Assembly: GCA_045647345.1 (NCBI GenBank)
Contig: JAZRMG010000065.1
Span: forward strand, 1-19,521
Direction: 5' to 3'
DNA from: UBA1189 sp045647345
GTDB taxonomy: Bacteria > Bacteroidota > Bacteroidia > Bacteroidales > Bacteroidaceae
Length of the DNA stretch: 19,521 bases
Program-made: the position numbers and the translations under genes
Part shown: one piece after another, positions 1-6,232 of the stretch
How positions within the stretch are numbered: position 1 is the stretch's first letter
Layout of the letters: the number at the start of each line of letters is the position of its first letter
Notes under the pieces: generated by a model
What the model was told of the DNA's origin: nothing
What the model saw: the letters and a program-made list of their open reading frames with translations, nothing else
Databases searched by the model: none

Positions 1-2
1 CA

Positions 3-416
3 CAAGCTGCCGAGTATAACATCAAGGAGGAGCAGGTACTCATCAATGAATACAGCACTACCGCTCAGGACAACAATATAGAGCTTGTGAAGAGCATCTA
101 CGACAAGATGGACACCGAGGTATCGCGCCGCGATGCCGAGATCATCCGTCTGCGTCAGCAACTGGCCGCCTCAGCGAAGGAGGAGCTTCCCTACGTGCAG
201 CTCGCCCGCGAGATTATGGGCATATACCCTGCGGACAAGGATGTAGTGCTTGCTCGTGGCGCTACGGTCAGTGCCGACTCACTTGTTGCCTTACCTAGCC
301 TCTCTGTTGTGGTACGCCCCGACTCTACACTATCTTCGGCCGAGCTGACACAGCTCACCGAGTGGCTCCGCGTACGTCTGGCTACCGATATGGAAGTGGT
401 GGTGTTGCAACCATAA
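3..416 (+). CDS. C-terminal part of a probable DUF389 / TIGR00341 family membrane protein (5' end outside window)
   Basis: The frame is open from the first bases of the window to a TAA at 414-416, so this is the last 137 residues of a gene that begins upstream; an internal GTG at 87 is not needed as a start. The visible part has no membrane segment. It begins with a charged, probably coiled-coil stretch (EVSRRDAEIIRLRQQLAA) and ends in a compact domain finishing with the WLRVRLATD motif and a beta strand (MEVVVLQP). From memory of the family, Bacteroidales DUF389 proteins have an N-terminal multi-spanning domain and a cytoplasmic tail of this kind, with a helix, then a domain containing VVVRP and ending in WLxxRL. 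Function is unknown. The family call rests on the tail only, so it is moderate; a periplasmic or division-associated coiled-coil protein is the main alternative. Confidence 0.55.
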   Translation, partial: QAAEYNIKEEQVLINEYSTTAQDNNIELVKSIYDKMDTEVSRRDAEIIRLRQQLAASAKEELPYVQLAREIMGIYPADKDVVLARGATVSADSLVALPSLSVVVRPDSTLSSAELTQLTEWLRVRLATDMEVVVLQP

Positions 417-466
417 CTTATACTTAACGACTGAGGTGACAATTAATAAGTAGAAGCATCTCTGTG

Positions 467-507
467 AACGATGAAAGGACAGCCTCGGAAGCTGTCCTTT
501 CATCGTT
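467..507 (+). terminator. Strong intrinsic terminator between convergent genes
   Basis: The arms at 467-483 and 491-507 are perfectly complementary (17 bp, core GATGAAAGGACAGC) with a 7-nt loop, followed by a T-rich tract. It lies 50 nt after the stop of the plus-strand DUF389-like gene and 29 nt beyond the stop of the minus-strand DUF805 gene. It may therefore serve both directions, although only the plus strand has a clear T run. Confidence 0.85.
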
Positions 508-535
508 TTCTCTAATCGGTCATGTTTTTGCGCTA

Positions 536-1087
536 TCACTCCACTACCCCTTTGGGGTTCTCGCCATACTTGTTTGCTCCGGGCTGGCTATCCTTGCAGT
601 ACCATACGAGGAGCAGGATGGAGTAGGCGATGTAGAGGATGTAAGGGATGAGGATCACGTCCCACATCTCCTTAAGGAGAGTAAGGGCAAAGGCTTCAGA
701 CTCTACGTCAATATTGTCGCCCCCCATACCAACTACAATGCCAACAATCTTGACAACAATCCACACGGCCCATACTACACCGAATATCAATGTGGCACCA
801 TACCACCATCCGCTACGGCCAATGTCGTGGAGGCGGCGAGTAGATACAGCAAAGTTGGCAATGCCGAGATAGATACAAAATGCAAGCATACCGAAAGTAA
901 AGAGCAGTGTTAGCAGCAAGTTGTCATCGGGTATCTCATCTGCTACGAAAGAGACGGCAAGCCCAATAATAAAAGAGAACAATGTCCACCACCAAAATTC
1001 AGAGCGGCGGGCGCGACCTTTGAATACAAACGACTTCTTTATGCAAGTCGTGACGGCTTCTACGAAGCCCATACGTGTAGTTTCCAT
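536..1087 (-). CDS. DUF805 family inner-membrane protein
   Basis: This 183-residue protein carries the three hallmarks of DUF805 (YhaH/YhaI-like) proteins: an N-terminal FKGRARRSEFWWW block (about 23-35), the loop motif RRLHDIGRSGWW (about 83-94) and a C-terminal cytoplasmic CKDSQPGANKYGENPK tail. Between them are about four hydrophobic segments (near 36-52, 56-80, 96-120 and 143-162). It is slightly longer than many family members because of an extra acidic loop between the last two membrane segments. The biochemical role of the family is unknown. It follows the 35-residue peptide ORF by 29 nt and is the last gene before the terminator at 467-507, so it is probably co-transcribed with the lipoprotein upstream. 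Confidence 0.9.
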   Translation of the reverse strand: METTRMGFVEAVTTCIKKSFVFKGRARRSEFWWWTLFSFIIGLAVSFVADEIPDDNLLLTLLFTFGMLAFCIYLGIANFAVSTRRLHDIGRSGWWYGATLIFGVVWAVWIVVKIVGIVVGMGGDNIDVESEAFALTLLKEMWDVILIPYILYIAYSILLLVWYCKDSQPGANKYGENPKGVVE

Positions 1088-1116
1088 AATTTCTTACTTA
1101 TTTAAATTGTACAATA

Positions 1117-1224
1117 TTAGCCGAAGTGCTGCAGGTCACCTTCACGTAGAATGGCATCCACATAGCTACAGAGTAGTGTAAGAGTTGCTGCTACTAAAGC
1201 GCAAAGGGTCAAAAACTTTTTCAT
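1117..1224 (-). CDS. Small exported peptide ORF (35 residues), unrecognised
   Basis: An ATG at 1224 opens a 35-codon frame ending in TAA at 1117-1119. The product starts MKKFLTLCALVAATLTLL, a good Sec signal peptide with lysines followed by a hydrophobic core. A possible signal peptidase I site follows VDA, leaving about 11 residues (ILREGDLQHFG). The cysteine at 19 is not in a proper lipobox, so a lipoprotein is less likely. It sits 38 nt after the lipoprotein stop and 29 nt before the DUF805 start on the same strand, as expected for an operon gene. Its function is unknown. It could be a decayed remnant of a longer lipoprotein gene or a chance ORF. Confidence 0.5.
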   Translation of the reverse strand: MKKFLTLCALVAATLTLLCSYVDAILREGDLQHFG

Positions 1225-1247
1225 AATTTCAAAGTGTTAAACAGATA

Positions 1248-1267
1248 AATAGTTTTTGCAAACTATT
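1248..1267 (-). other. AT-rich hairpin overlapping the lipoprotein stop codon
   Basis: An 8-bp perfect inverted repeat (AATAGTTT / AAACTATT) with a 4-nt loop overlaps the TAG stop at 1263-1265. It lies between the lipoprotein and the small peptide ORF and might act as a weak attenuator or an mRNA end protector. It has no GC-rich stem and no clear T run, so it is not called a terminator. Confidence 0.35.
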
Positions 1268-1769
1268 CGGCGATGACGTTTCCCCGGAAGTCATAACACA
1301 CCGAGTCGCCGTTAGCAGTGGGTACGGTGAATCCGTTGCGATGGACACGAGCATGGGAAATGTCTATGAAGCGTCGCTGACGGGGAAAATAGTAATAAGA
1401 GTGCTTATAGGCGGTAGCGATGTAGTAGGAGGTGTCGATGCTGTCGTTCCACTGCAGGCGGGTAAACGAGTCGTAGAGACGGCCACCGATAGAGAGTCCG
1501 CGTGAGGAGAAAGCCATAATGCGTCCGTCGGGCAGGGTGGCACGAACAACAAACGTGTCGGCCTCGACGCGAGCAAAGCACAAGCCTCCAGCCAAGGTGT
1601 CGCCCGTGAGGCGATGGCGTATACCGATGAGACGTGCCGTGTCGCCAGGCACCGCAACGGTAAAGGCTTCGAGGTCGCCACACAGAGGCCATGTGCGCTC
1701 CTCATCGGCAGCGCAAGCACCGAGCACAACAAGCAACAGGACGAGCGAATATCTGAGAACAGCTTTCAT
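1263..1769 (-). CDS. Hypothetical lipoprotein
   Basis: The 168-residue product begins with a classic lipoprotein signal: MKAVLRYS, a run of leucines and valines, then the lipobox LGAC with the acylated cysteine at residue 19, followed by ADEE. The acidic residues right after the cysteine resemble the surface-lipoprotein export signal described in Bacteroidota, so surface exposure is possible but not shown. The mature part reads like alternating beta strands and has a tyrosine-rich stretch (SYYIATAYKHSYYYF) and two further cysteines. No family is recognised. A well-formed promoter lies 31-62 nt upstream (1800-1831), and the small peptide and DUF805 genes follow in the same direction. Confidence 0.75.
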   Translation of the reverse strand: MKAVLRYSLVLLLVVLGACAADEERTWPLCGDLEAFTVAVPGDTARLIGIRHRLTGDTLAGGLCFARVEADTFVVRATLPDGRIMAFSSRGLSIGGRLYDSFTRLQWNDSIDTSYYIATAYKHSYYYFPRQRRFIDISHARVHRNGFTVPTANGDSVCYDFRGNVIAE

Positions 1770-1799
1770 AAGACGTTGACTCCTTAGCTACAACTGCTG

Positions 1800-1831
1800 C
1801 AAATTTAGTGTATGCCGAGCGAAAACGCAAA
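1800..1831 (-). promoter_or_regulatory. Bacteroidota-type promoter of the lipoprotein operon
   Basis: Read on the minus strand there is TTTG (1828-1831), a 20-nt spacer, then TAAATTTG (1800-1807), an exact match to the Bacteroidota -33 TTTG / -7 TAnnTTTG consensus with the usual spacing. Transcription would start around 1792-1795, giving a leader of about 25 nt before the ATG at 1769. Confidence 0.75.
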
Positions 1832-1929
1832 TTTATTTGTAGTTTTCCATAGATAGGGCATCGAATGAAGACATCCGAAGGAACGAGCCATGAGGCACAC
1901 CGATGAAATGGACGATTTTACCCGTTTTT

Positions 1930-2229
1930 ACAGGTTACAAAAGTTCATAAATCGGTTGGCGGTGGCATGACCTGAGAGTTTTTCATCTTCGTATTCGTAC
2001 AGCGTCAGGCAGCGTTGGGCAGTGCAAACACAAAAAATGGGCAGTGCGAATTGTCAGTACTGAACCTCCAGTACTCGAATACCGGAGGCTCGGTACTGTA
2101 GTACTGGCACGTCAGTACTGCCCCATCTGTCAACTTTTTTAGGACAAATGCCTTGCCGACTCCAGAAATCCACAGTTTATTATTGATTGTCTGCCACTGC
2201 CAACCGATTTATGAACTTTTTTCACTTGT
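1930..2229. repeat. 300-bp element with long terminal inverted repeats and an internal palindrome (MITE-like or structured RNA)
   Basis: The core arms at 1939-1967 and 2192-2220 are 29-nt inverted repeats (core GTTCATAAATCGGTTGGC) with one mismatch, a G-T that would still pair in plus-strand RNA. Weaker pairing extends the arms to 1930-1967 / 2192-2229 (34 of 38 matching). Inside are two direct copies of TGGGCAGTGC (2016-2025, 2038-2047) and a cluster of five GTACTG/CAGTAC sites between 2055 and 2120. Part of that cluster forms a 44-nt imperfect hairpin at 2055-2098. No ORF, transposase or obvious target-site duplication is visible. The rest of the 608-base gene-free stretch (1832-1929, 2230-2264, 2305-2377) shows nothing recognisable. 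It could be a non-autonomous mobile element or a dispersed structured repeat. Confidence 0.7.
2055..2098. repeat. Long imperfect palindrome inside the 300-bp element
   Basis: CAGTAC (2055-2060) pairs with GTACTG (2093-2098). Pairing continues through T-G, G-C and A-T to CCTCC (2065-2069) with GGAGG (2084-2088), and after one mismatch GTA with TAC, closing on a 6-nt loop (CTCGAA). It would form a stable hairpin in RNA or a cruciform in DNA. Further CAGTACTG copies at 2113-2120 and GTACTG at 2101-2106 allow alternative pairings. Confidence 0.7.
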
Positions 2230-2264
2230 GGGAAGTCTGGGACCAAGGGTTTAGGAATGTAATC

Positions 2265-2304
2265 CAGCAAAGAGGGCGCGTCAACTGACACGCCCTCTTT
2301 GCTG
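2265..2304 (-). terminator. Terminator-like hairpin downstream of ilvE
   Basis: The arms 2265-2281 and 2288-2304 (CAGCAAAGAGGGCG core) pair over 17 positions with one mismatch around a 6-nt loop. It lies 73 nt past the ilvE stop and is the only strong hairpin there. Neither side carries a clear T run, so it may act as a Rho-independent terminator only weakly, or as a 3'-end stabiliser. Confidence 0.6.
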
Positions 2305-2377
2305 ATATGGCCCTAACTATTTATACAGGAAGAAGTCAGCACGTGCGAAAGCGTTGCCTCTGTCTTTCCAGTTCTTC

Positions 2378-3403
2378 TTATTCCACTATGGTTACCCAAC
2401 CATGACGGTCCTCGATGTCGCCATACTGTATGCCTCGCAGGGTGTCGTAGAGCTTGCGGCAGATGGGGCCGGGCTTGCCATCCTTAGCGATGACGTAGGA
2501 GCGTTTTTCTTCCAAGTCGTCGATACGCTCGATGGGCGAGATGACGGCTGCTGTGCCGCATGCGCCTGCCTCCTCGAAGGTGTCGAGTTCCTCGATAGGT
2601 ATCTGACGACGCTCTACCTTAAGACCCATATCCTCGGCCAGCTGCATGAGGCTCTTGTTGGTGATGGAGGGGAGGATGGAGGTCGACTTCGGTGTCACAT
2701 AGGTGTTGTCCTTGATGCCGAAGAAGTTGGCCGCACCGCACTCATCAATGTACTTCTTCTCCTTGGCATCGAGGTAGAACTCGCAGGAGTAGCCCAGGTC
2801 GTGGGCCAGTTTGTTGGCCTTCATCGAAGCTGCATAGTTGCCACCCACCTTGTAGATACCTGTACCGAGCGGTGCCGAGCGGTCGTACTGACGAATCACC
2901 ACATAGGGGTTGGTGGCAAAGCCGCCCTTGAAGTAGGGACCTACGGGCATCACAAAAATCATGAACAGGTACTCGTCGGCAGGGTGTACGCCTACCTGGG
3001 CACCTGTACCGATGAGCAGGGGACGGATGTAGAGCGATGCGCCACTCTCGTAGGGGGGCACGAAGCGCTCGTTCATCTTCACCACCTTAAGCACCATCTC
3101 GCGGAACTTCTCTGTGGGGAGCTGAGGCATCAATATGCCGTCGCAAGTGCTCTGCAAACGTTCGGCATTGGCCTCAAGACGAAACACACGAATCTTGCCG
3201 TCCTTGCCGCGGAAGGCTTTCAGACCTTCGAATGCCTCTTGCCCGTAGTGCAGGCAGGTGGCTGCTATGTGCAGATTCACACTCTCACTATCCGATACCT
3301 CGACGTCGCCCCACGCGCCATTGCGGTAATAGCAGCGCACATTATAGTCGGTCTTCATATAGCCGAACGAGAGGTTCGACCAATCCAATTCCAATTCTTT
3401 CAT
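2378..3403 (-). CDS. ilvE: Branched-chain-amino-acid aminotransferase
   Basis: This 341-residue PLP enzyme of fold type IV (class II BCAT subgroup, the longer form) interconverts leucine, isoleucine and valine with their 2-oxo acids using glutamate/2-oxoglutarate in the cytoplasm. Visible landmarks are the EAFEGLKAFRG block (56-66), SLYIRPLLIGTG (123-134) and the catalytic lysine K185 in GTGIYKVGGNYAAS, which forms the PLP Schiff base. The YIDECGAANFF motif (218-228) contains the conserved glutamate that contacts the pyridine nitrogen. Further on are SILPSITNKSL (242-252) and the GTAAVISP phosphate-binding segment (283-290). Length and order fit full-length family members. It stands alone with its own promoter (3453-3484) and a hairpin after it, so it is probably monocistronic. 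Confidence 0.95.
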   Translation of the reverse strand: MKELELDWSNLSFGYMKTDYNVRCYYRNGAWGDVEVSDSESVNLHIAATCLHYGQEAFEGLKAFRGKDGKIRVFRLEANAERLQSTCDGILMPQLPTEKFREMVLKVVKMNERFVPPYESGASLYIRPLLIGTGAQVGVHPADEYLFMIFVMPVGPYFKGGFATNPYVVIRQYDRSAPLGTGIYKVGGNYAASMKANKLAHDLGYSCEFYLDAKEKKYIDECGAANFFGIKDNTYVTPKSTSILPSITNKSLMQLAEDMGLKVERRQIPIEELDTFEEAGACGTAAVISPIERIDDLEEKRSYVIAKDGKPGPICRKLYDTLRGIQYGDIEDRHGWVTIVE

Positions 3404-3452
3404 ATCTATAATAATCTTTTATACCTCAATAAAATCTTTACATAAGATGCCG

Positions 3453-3484
3453 CGAAGTTAGTGCAAGGAGAGCAAAATGCCAAA
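3453..3484 (-). promoter_or_regulatory. Probable ilvE promoter
   Basis: On the minus strand TTTG (3481-3484) is followed after 20 nt by TAACTTCG (3453-3460), which matches the TAnnTTTG consensus at five of six fixed positions. The predicted leader is about 40 nt, is AT-rich and shows no attenuator-like peptide or obvious T-box structure. Confidence 0.55.
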
Positions 3485-3583
3485 TTTCAGCGAACGAATG
3501 TAACAAGAAATATGCGTTTTCTTCGCTGAGCGCCGACGAGGCACGAAACGATCGAGGTGCAACAAGAAAGCGTGACGAGCGAG

Positions 3584-4285
3584 TCAAGCAAGGCACAGGA
3601 TCTGGAGAAGCTGCCCTAACTCGTCGATTACGACATCGGCACACGACGCATCGGCAGGCTCATCTGTGGCATCCCACCCTTGCCCCTTAAGCCACACGGT
3701 ATGGCAGCCTATGCTATGGGCAGGAGCCATATCCTTGCCATAGGAGTCGCCCACTACAACCACCTCCTCGGGCTGCATAGCAAGCGCCTCAACGCCCAAA
3801 GCAAAAATCTGCGGGTCGGGCTTGCGTATGCCCACCACGGCCGACTCTACAATTTCCTTGAAATAGCCATCAAGACCATACGAAGCGAGCACAGCCTGTA
3901 TATTGCCATAGAAGTTTGACACCAATACCATAGGATATCGCATAGCCAATGCATCGAGGACCTCGCGCGTAGCCTCCATCTGTGTGCGCACAATGTCATC
4001 ACACGCGGTAGCAATCCTCTTCGTCAGCTCCTCATCCTCGATGCCCAATGCCGAGAGCTGTATGGCCACCTTCTTTCGGAGCATAGCCAAGAAATCATCG
4101 GCAGGCTCGATCACACGATGCGTAGCCAAGTAGCGCTCGCCATAGACATAGGCCTCGCGCAGACGCTCTTCGGTAATCTGCGGCAGATGAACAGCATATA
4201 CCTTACGGAAAATATGAAACCAATGCACGCCATTCGTATCGAGCGTACCACCATAGTCAAAGATGATGCCTTTGATATTATCCAT
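3584..4285 (-). CDS. HAD superfamily protein, last gene of a lipid-type operon
   Basis: The 233-residue protein has the haloacid-dehalogenase fold order. Motif I is IIFDYGGTLD (7-16, nucleophile D10), motif II LVSNFYG (S123), motif III is the lysine in GIRKPDP (K155) and motif IV VVGDSYGKD (D180, D185). A helical cap lies between motifs I and II, so it is a C1-cap enzyme. In motif I the residue two after the nucleophile is glycine (G12) instead of the usual aspartate acid/base, as in some HADs that are not ordinary phosphatases. The start overlaps the stop of the flippase-like gene by 8 nt, indicating coupled translation. In this operon it could dephosphorylate a lipid or head-group phosphate, but the missing acid leaves that open. 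Confidence 0.85.
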   Translation of the reverse strand: MDNIKGIIFDYGGTLDTNGVHWFHIFRKVYAVHLPQITEERLREAYVYGERYLATHRVIEPADDFLAMLRKKVAIQLSALGIEDEELTKRIATACDDIVRTQMEATREVLDALAMRYPMVLVSNFYGNIQAVLASYGLDGYFKEIVESAVVGIRKPDPQIFALGVEALAMQPEEVVVVGDSYGKDMAPAHSIGCHTVWLKGQGWDATDEPADASCADVVIDELGQLLQILCLA

Positions 4286-5270
4286 GTTTATGTCCCTTTA
4301 CCTTTATTAATATAAGCCCGATGACTATCCAGCACAACTCGCGCAAGCGGCACAGGATACCCGTAAAGAGTCCGTAGCCCGCAGTAAGATGCAAGCGATC
4401 GGCCACCAAGGCGATGCTGCCCTCACGCGCTCCAATCTGCATGGGCATGAAAAACATAAGATTGCTGAACAGAGAGGAGAACGCCATGATGAGAATACTA
4501 TCTACTACGGTCACATCGGGCGTGAGTATGCGCATCAGCACATAAATCTCAAGACTGCTAATCACACGCGCCAGCAGCTCGAGCCCCAAGGAGAGGTAGA
4601 AGGTGCGCCTGTGCTGGGCATGCAAGGCGGCAATCTGCGCGTCTACACGATGCAGCGCCTCGGCATGGCTCGCGTAGAAACGCTCTGACCAACGATTGAC
4701 ATAGGGGATATGTGAGAGCACACGGAGGGTCTTCACCACCAAACCATTGCGATAGCCCTTCATGAAGAAGTAGATAACCAGCAAGCATACTGAGGCTATC
4801 GTACCTAACAGAATGCCCAAGCCCCAGTCAATCGGATACACGACAACGAAGAGCACTACACCCAGCAGCCAAAACCAAAAATGGGAGAACACATGCATCA
4901 TCGAGTACAGGATGACCGACGATGCTGCCTTGGAACGCCCCACATAGGGAGCCAGTTCCATCACGCGGTAAGGCTCGCCACCCAGCAGGCCGAGCGGAGT
5001 GACATAGTTGAGCACATAGCCCGAGATGGTAAGGCGGTAGACCTCACCGAAAGACACACGGGCATGCTCCTTATCATTGATGATGACATACCACGAAGCG
5101 GCATTCATCAAGTAGATGCCCGCCCAAAGCACAATATTGAAGGGAAGCCAGTAGCCTGCATGGCACACATTGGTCCATATATCGCGCCACGACATATCGA
5201 GCGAGAAGAGCATCACCACCAATAGGGCTATGCCGACAAGGAAGAAGAGGTTGCGATAGTTAGCTTTCAT
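4278..5270 (-). CDS. Flippase-like integral membrane protein (lysylphosphatidylglycerol synthase TM / UPF0104 type)
   Basis: The 330-residue protein has about eight hydrophobic segments and matches the layout of the LPG_synthase_TM (AglD/YbhN/MprF N-terminal) family. Landmarks are a first helix LFFLVGIALLVVMLF, the SFGEVYRLTISGYVLNYVTPLGLLGGEPYRV region typical of the family, and the late MPMQIGAREGSIALVADRL motif. MprF uses this domain to move modified phospholipids across the inner membrane, so a lipid or lipid-linked head-group transporter is likely. The frame is open further upstream to 5345, but the ATG at 5270 is preferred: it gives the normal N-terminus and overlaps the stop of the upstream CDP-alcohol transferase by only 11 nt. 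The downstream HAD gene overlaps its stop by 8 nt. Confidence 0.8.
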   Translation of the reverse strand: MKANYRNLFFLVGIALLVVMLFSLDMSWRDIWTNVCHAGYWLPFNIVLWAGIYLMNAASWYVIINDKEHARVSFGEVYRLTISGYVLNYVTPLGLLGGEPYRVMELAPYVGRSKAASSVILYSMMHVFSHFWFWLLGVVLFVVVYPIDWGLGILLGTIASVCLLVIYFFMKGYRNGLVVKTLRVLSHIPYVNRWSERFYASHAEALHRVDAQIAALHAQHRRTFYLSLGLELLARVISSLEIYVLMRILTPDVTVVDSILIMAFSSLFSNLMFFMPMQIGAREGSIALVADRLHLTAGYGLFTGILCRLRELCWIVIGLILIKVKGHKHG

Positions 5271-6231
5271 GGGCAAACCATTTGTGATACATCTCATCGC
5301 ACATCTTCTCGTGACGACAGCGCATGTAATGGTACAGAGCCACAAGAATCACCATCTCATAAAAGAGGTATATCCACGGCATGCCGAGAAACATGGAGAT
5401 GACCAGCGCAAAGAAGCGCGAGTTGAAGGTCAAGATATTGGTCATGGGCATGAGGGGCAAACTCTTGGCACGAAACTCACGGAGAAATCCTTCGGGCAAC
5501 TCACTCGCCTTGCGCTCTCCCACAGCCTGCAGCAGTCGTTGGAGATGAGGCGTCAGTCGCTCCTGCTTGCGGGTATATCCGGCATAGAAATAGAGCCATA
5601 TCCACTCAAACCATCCACTCCACGAGGTGATAGCCTTGCGGCGTGCCGTGAGCTCTGACGAGCGCACCAACTCGGTATAGTCGCGCCCAGCGAGGAAATG
5701 CAAGTGGATATTACGGTAGTAATCAGAAAGGGTAGTTTGGGTAGAGTGGAAGATGAGTCCGCACACGGGTATCAGCACAAAGGATAGCCAGCCCCACTCC
5801 ATCGTGGTAAAGGGTATGGGCATCGTCGCCATGCGCAGCATGATAAACAGGTATATGGAGAAGAACCATACATCACCCGCAAAGCCATCGAGCACACGCC
5901 CCAGCATGGTGTATTGCTTGGTCATGCGTGCCAACTGCCCGTCGGCACTGTCCAAGGTGTTGGCAAAGAAGAGCAGCAATGTAGCGATGAGCACCATCTT
6001 CGTGTTGCCCGGAAAGAAAAAATAACCCGAGGCGGCACCGAAAAGGATAGAGACAATGGTGATAGCATTGGGATGTATATGCAGACTACGGCAGATAGAA
6101 GCCACTACGAAACCAATAGGGCGCACCACCCAGATGTCCCACTTCTCTTCCGTATCCATCGACTTATAGGTAGAGCGCATCTCGGCCATAAAACCTCGCC
6201 AGCGCGCTCGATTCGCATCTCTATTCATCAT
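5260..6231 (-). CDS. CDP-alcohol phosphatidyltransferase family membrane enzyme
   Basis: The family joins a CDP-activated lipid or alcohol to an alcohol or alcohol phosphate, releasing CMP, at the inner membrane. The 323-residue protein has a cytoplasmic N-terminus of about 35 residues, then about six membrane segments. The signature is DSADGQLAR (94-102), eight residues, G111, then LDGFAGD (114-120). D94, D97 and D115 are in register, but the fourth aspartate is D120 instead of the position 119 expected from D-x3-D. A soluble insert (about 190-250) separates the membrane halves, making it longer than simple PgsA-like members. It starts 1 nt after the ATP-grasp stop. The head group cannot be told; inositol phosphate and glycerol phosphate are possibilities. 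A second ATG lies directly after the first. Confidence 0.85.
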   Translation of the reverse strand: MMNRDANRARWRGFMAEMRSTYKSMDTEEKWDIWVVRPIGFVVASICRSLHIHPNAITIVSILFGAASGYFFFPGNTKMVLIATLLLFFANTLDSADGQLARMTKQYTMLGRVLDGFAGDVWFFSIYLFIMLRMATMPIPFTTMEWGWLSFVLIPVCGLIFHSTQTTLSDYYRNIHLHFLAGRDYTELVRSSELTARRKAITSWSGWFEWIWLYFYAGYTRKQERLTPHLQRLLQAVGERKASELPEGFLREFRAKSLPLMPMTNILTFNSRFFALVISMFLGMPWIYLFYEMVILVALYHYMRCRHEKMCDEMYHKWFAHES

Positions 6232-6232
6232 T

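Noticed and set aside
1930..2229. CRISPR array or complete insertion sequence
   Set aside because: There are no regularly spaced direct repeats with unique spacers and no transposase frame; only terminal inverted repeats and palindromes are present.
2354..3445. 363-codon plus-strand ORF opposite ilvE
   Set aside because: Its translation has no recognisable family and lies wholly over ilvE, which has full catalytic motifs. It is the antisense shadow of a codon-biased gene.
3485..3583. Terminator after the HAD gene
   Set aside because: Only a 7-bp pairing (CAGCGAA / TTCGCTG) with a long loop is visible and no T run, so it is too weak to list.
5271..5345. Longer N-terminus for the flippase-like protein
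   Set aside because: It would overlap the upstream transferase by 86 nt and adds a cysteine-rich stretch atypical for the family; the ATG at 5270 fits the operon overlap pattern.
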